From a bacterium (GTDB lineage: Bacteria > Armatimonadota > Fimbriimonadia > Fimbriimonadales > JBAXQP01): a stretch of DNA of 15,384 nucleotides. Position numbers and translations under genes: made by a program. Location of the stretch: NCBI GenBank assembly GCA_037131655.1, contig JBAXQP010000026.1:1-15384 (forward strand), written 5' to 3'. Below the pieces are notes generated by a model. It was not told the origin of the DNA, searched no databases, and saw nothing but the letters and a program-made list of their open reading frames with translations. Every line of letters starts with the position of its first letter. The first letter of the stretch is position 1. Below, piece by piece: positions 14,076 through 15,384 of this stretch.

Positions 14076-15265
14076 GAATGCTCAAATTATGCACGCTGCT
14101 TGTGGCGCTGGGGTTTTTGCTCTCTTGCGCGCCGCCCGTAAGGGCCATTCCTGTATTCGAACGCAAGTATGGGCTGATGTGCATGAACTGCCACTCAGGC
14201 TACCCAAGGTTGAATGATTATGGCGTACGCTTCCGGCAGAACGGGTATCAACTCCCAGGGCGCGAGAACGATGAGAAGACTGTCTTCGAAGGCCCAGCCC
14301 CGTTTGCAGCACGCGCGAGCACTGGTTATAACTATGATAAATTTAACCATGTAAAAGACGCCGAAGACGTCAATCAGTTCCAATTAAACGGTCTAGACCT
14401 TCTTTCGGGAGGACTCTTCAAGCAGAACGTCGGATATTTGATGATCTATCCTCCTGAGATTAGAGGGTCGAGAGGCGTTGTGGCTCAACCCGGCACGCTG
14501 GAGATGGCTAATGTTGTATTCAGTAATTTGGGGAGTAGCTGGCTGAATCTGCGTATCGGACGTTTCGAGCCGGCGTATGTTGCCTTCAGTGTCAAACGCG
14601 AGTTCAGCTTCTCGCCGATTGAGATATATGACTTCGCATTCCCCGGTGGCTCGCCCTTTTCAGACACTCAGACCGGTATCGAACTATATGGATACGACTA
14701 CACCGGGTTAAAGTATGCGGTGGGATGGATTAACGGCTCGGAAACGAATGGAGGCGACGCCCCGTCCGACCTCTATTTGCGCCTGTCAAAAGTGTTCGGT
14801 CAGGGTGAAGGACAGACCGCAGGGCAACGGGTTGGAGTGGTCGGATACTTCGGGCAAGCCAAGCCGGATCTGATGTTCTCCACCAATTCTCAGAAAGGCT
14901 TCTACCGGTTGGGTGCGGATGCGAGCCTCAACTTCCGCCAATGGAATCTGGCGCTACAGTACCTTATCGGCAAGGATGACAAGGAGCTATGGGACACATC
15001 CTCGGATGTCGAGTTCAGCGGTGGCTTTGCTGAACTCAGCTATTGGCCGGCTTTTGACCTGGTTGCGTTTGCGCGCTACGACCTCGTGAACCCGGACGAA
15101 GTAACCGGTATTGAGGAAGTCACGCGCTTGACGCTTGGCGCAAGGTACTACATCAAGGATAACATCGCGGTACATGTAGAATATTCGAGCAGCCGTCAGA
15201 ATCTTGTGGGTGACCCCACGCAAACCGAAGACTTCTTCACCGCAAGGTTAGACTTCGCATTCTAA
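14072..15265 (+). CDS. Mono-haem cytochrome-porin fusion (Cyc2-like outer-membrane protein)
   Basis: A 397-residue exported protein. A signal peptide ends at about VRA (25). A very short haem domain follows: RKYGLMCMNCHSGYPRLNDY with C37, C40 and H41. From about 65 to the end the sequence alternates hydrophobic and polar residues with aromatic girdles, as in a beta-barrel of about 16 strands, and ends FFTARLDFAF with a terminal Phe, the outer-membrane assembly signal. This order, one haem at the N-terminus plugged into a porin, is that of Cyc2-type outer-membrane cytochromes, which move electrons across the outer membrane in iron oxidisers. The substrate here is unknown. A Cys19 (LLSC) resembles a weak lipobox. 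It overlaps the upstream di-haem gene by four bases and is closed by a terminator. Confidence 0.75.
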   Translation: MRMLKLCTLLVALGFLLSCAPPVRAIPVFERKYGLMCMNCHSGYPRLNDYGVRFRQNGYQLPGRENDEKTVFEGPAPFAARASTGYNYDKFNHVKDAEDVNQFQLNGLDLLSGGLFKQNVGYLMIYPPEIRGSRGVVAQPGTLEMANVVFSNLGSSWLNLRIGRFEPAYVAFSVKREFSFSPIEIYDFAFPGGSPFSDTQTGIELYGYDYTGLKYAVGWINGSETNGGDAPSDLYLRLSKVFGQGEGQTAGQRVGVVGYFGQAKPDLMFSTNSQKGFYRLGADASLNFRQWNLALQYLIGKDDKELWDTSSDVEFSGGFAELSYWPAFDLVAFARYDLVNPDEVTGIEEVTRLTLGARYYIKDNIAVHVEYSSSRQNLVGDPTQTEDFFTARLDFAF

Positions 15266-15306
15266 TGAGTTAACATGGGCGGGCGAAACCCGCCCATGTT
15301 AACTCA
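15266..15306 (+). terminator. Perfect 18-bp hairpin terminator
   Basis: TGAGTTAACATGGGCGGG (15266-15283) and CCCGCCCATGTTAACTCA (15289-15306) pair without mismatch around CGAAA. It starts directly after the TAA of the cytochrome-porin gene and is followed by a T-rich stretch (CTTTCCTTTTT). It is symmetric enough to end transcripts from either side. Confidence 0.9.
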
Positions 15307-15384
15307 CGATGTACTTTCCTTTTTCGCAGACACCATCTCCACGTGTCAGTGGCAAAATGCCTTTGAGTAGACACATTCAGGGAG
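15307..15384. other. Window end, no gene assigned
   Basis: These 78 bases show no ribosome site or recognisable protein. One minus-strand frame is open to the edge, but it reads through the terminator hairpin, so I do not call it. Confidence 0.4.

Overview
This 15.4 kb window looks like chromosomal DNA of a diderm (outer-membrane-bearing) bacterium that is not a typical proteobacterium. It has a CdaA/CdaR cyclic-di-AMP module and a YmdB phosphodiesterase, both usual in Firmicutes, Cyanobacteria, Armatimonadota and related lineages. It also encodes a beta-barrel protein ending in Phe and a periplasmic di-haem peroxidase, which require an outer membrane. An Armatimonadota-like lineage would fit, but this is a weak inference without database searches.

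Layout. (1) 1-3207, minus strand: a promoter with a long leader, then cdaA, cdaR and an Eis-like GNAT acetyltransferase cut by the window edge. (2) 3382-7868, minus strand: an ArgA-like GNAT, a small membrane-anchored hypothetical, a secreted PKD-domain protein, the YmdB-type metallophosphoesterase (TTG start), an N-terminal-nucleophile asparaginase of the aspartylglucosaminidase family, and MsrB. (3) 8029-8988, plus strand: an SPFH/prohibitin-like membrane protein, divergent from msrB and closed by a hairpin terminator. (4) 8989-11732: a gene-poor and partly A+T-rich interval. It has several strong inverted repeats and a consensus promoter that reads through a foldable leader into a previously uncalled 53-codon single-pass membrane protein (9590-9751). 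It also holds a HinfI-type (GANTC) adenine methyltransferase followed, two bases later, by an 88-codon ORF that may be a truncated restriction enzyme. (5) 11733-11803: tRNA-Gly(UCC) with its own promoter. (6) 11856-12818, minus strand: galT. (7) 12896-15306, plus strand: a self-contained transcription unit with a consensus promoter, a di-haem cytochrome c peroxidase/MauG-family protein, an overlapping (ATGA) mono-haem cytochrome-porin fusion and a perfect 18-bp terminator hairpin.

How the parts may work together. The first cluster makes and controls c-di-AMP, with CdaR as the extracytoplasmic partner of CdaA. The middle cluster is metabolic and stress housekeeping: acetyl transfer, peptide or glycan turnover, methionine sulfoxide repair and membrane organisation. 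The last unit is the most distinctive. A single-haem domain fused to an outer-membrane barrel, made together with a periplasmic di-haem enzyme, suggests electron transfer across the outer membrane, as in Cyc2-type proteins, or a haem-based peroxide or oxidation system. The candidate novel features are this operon, the leader plus small membrane protein at 9472-9751, and the possibly decayed HinfI-like system beside the tRNA.
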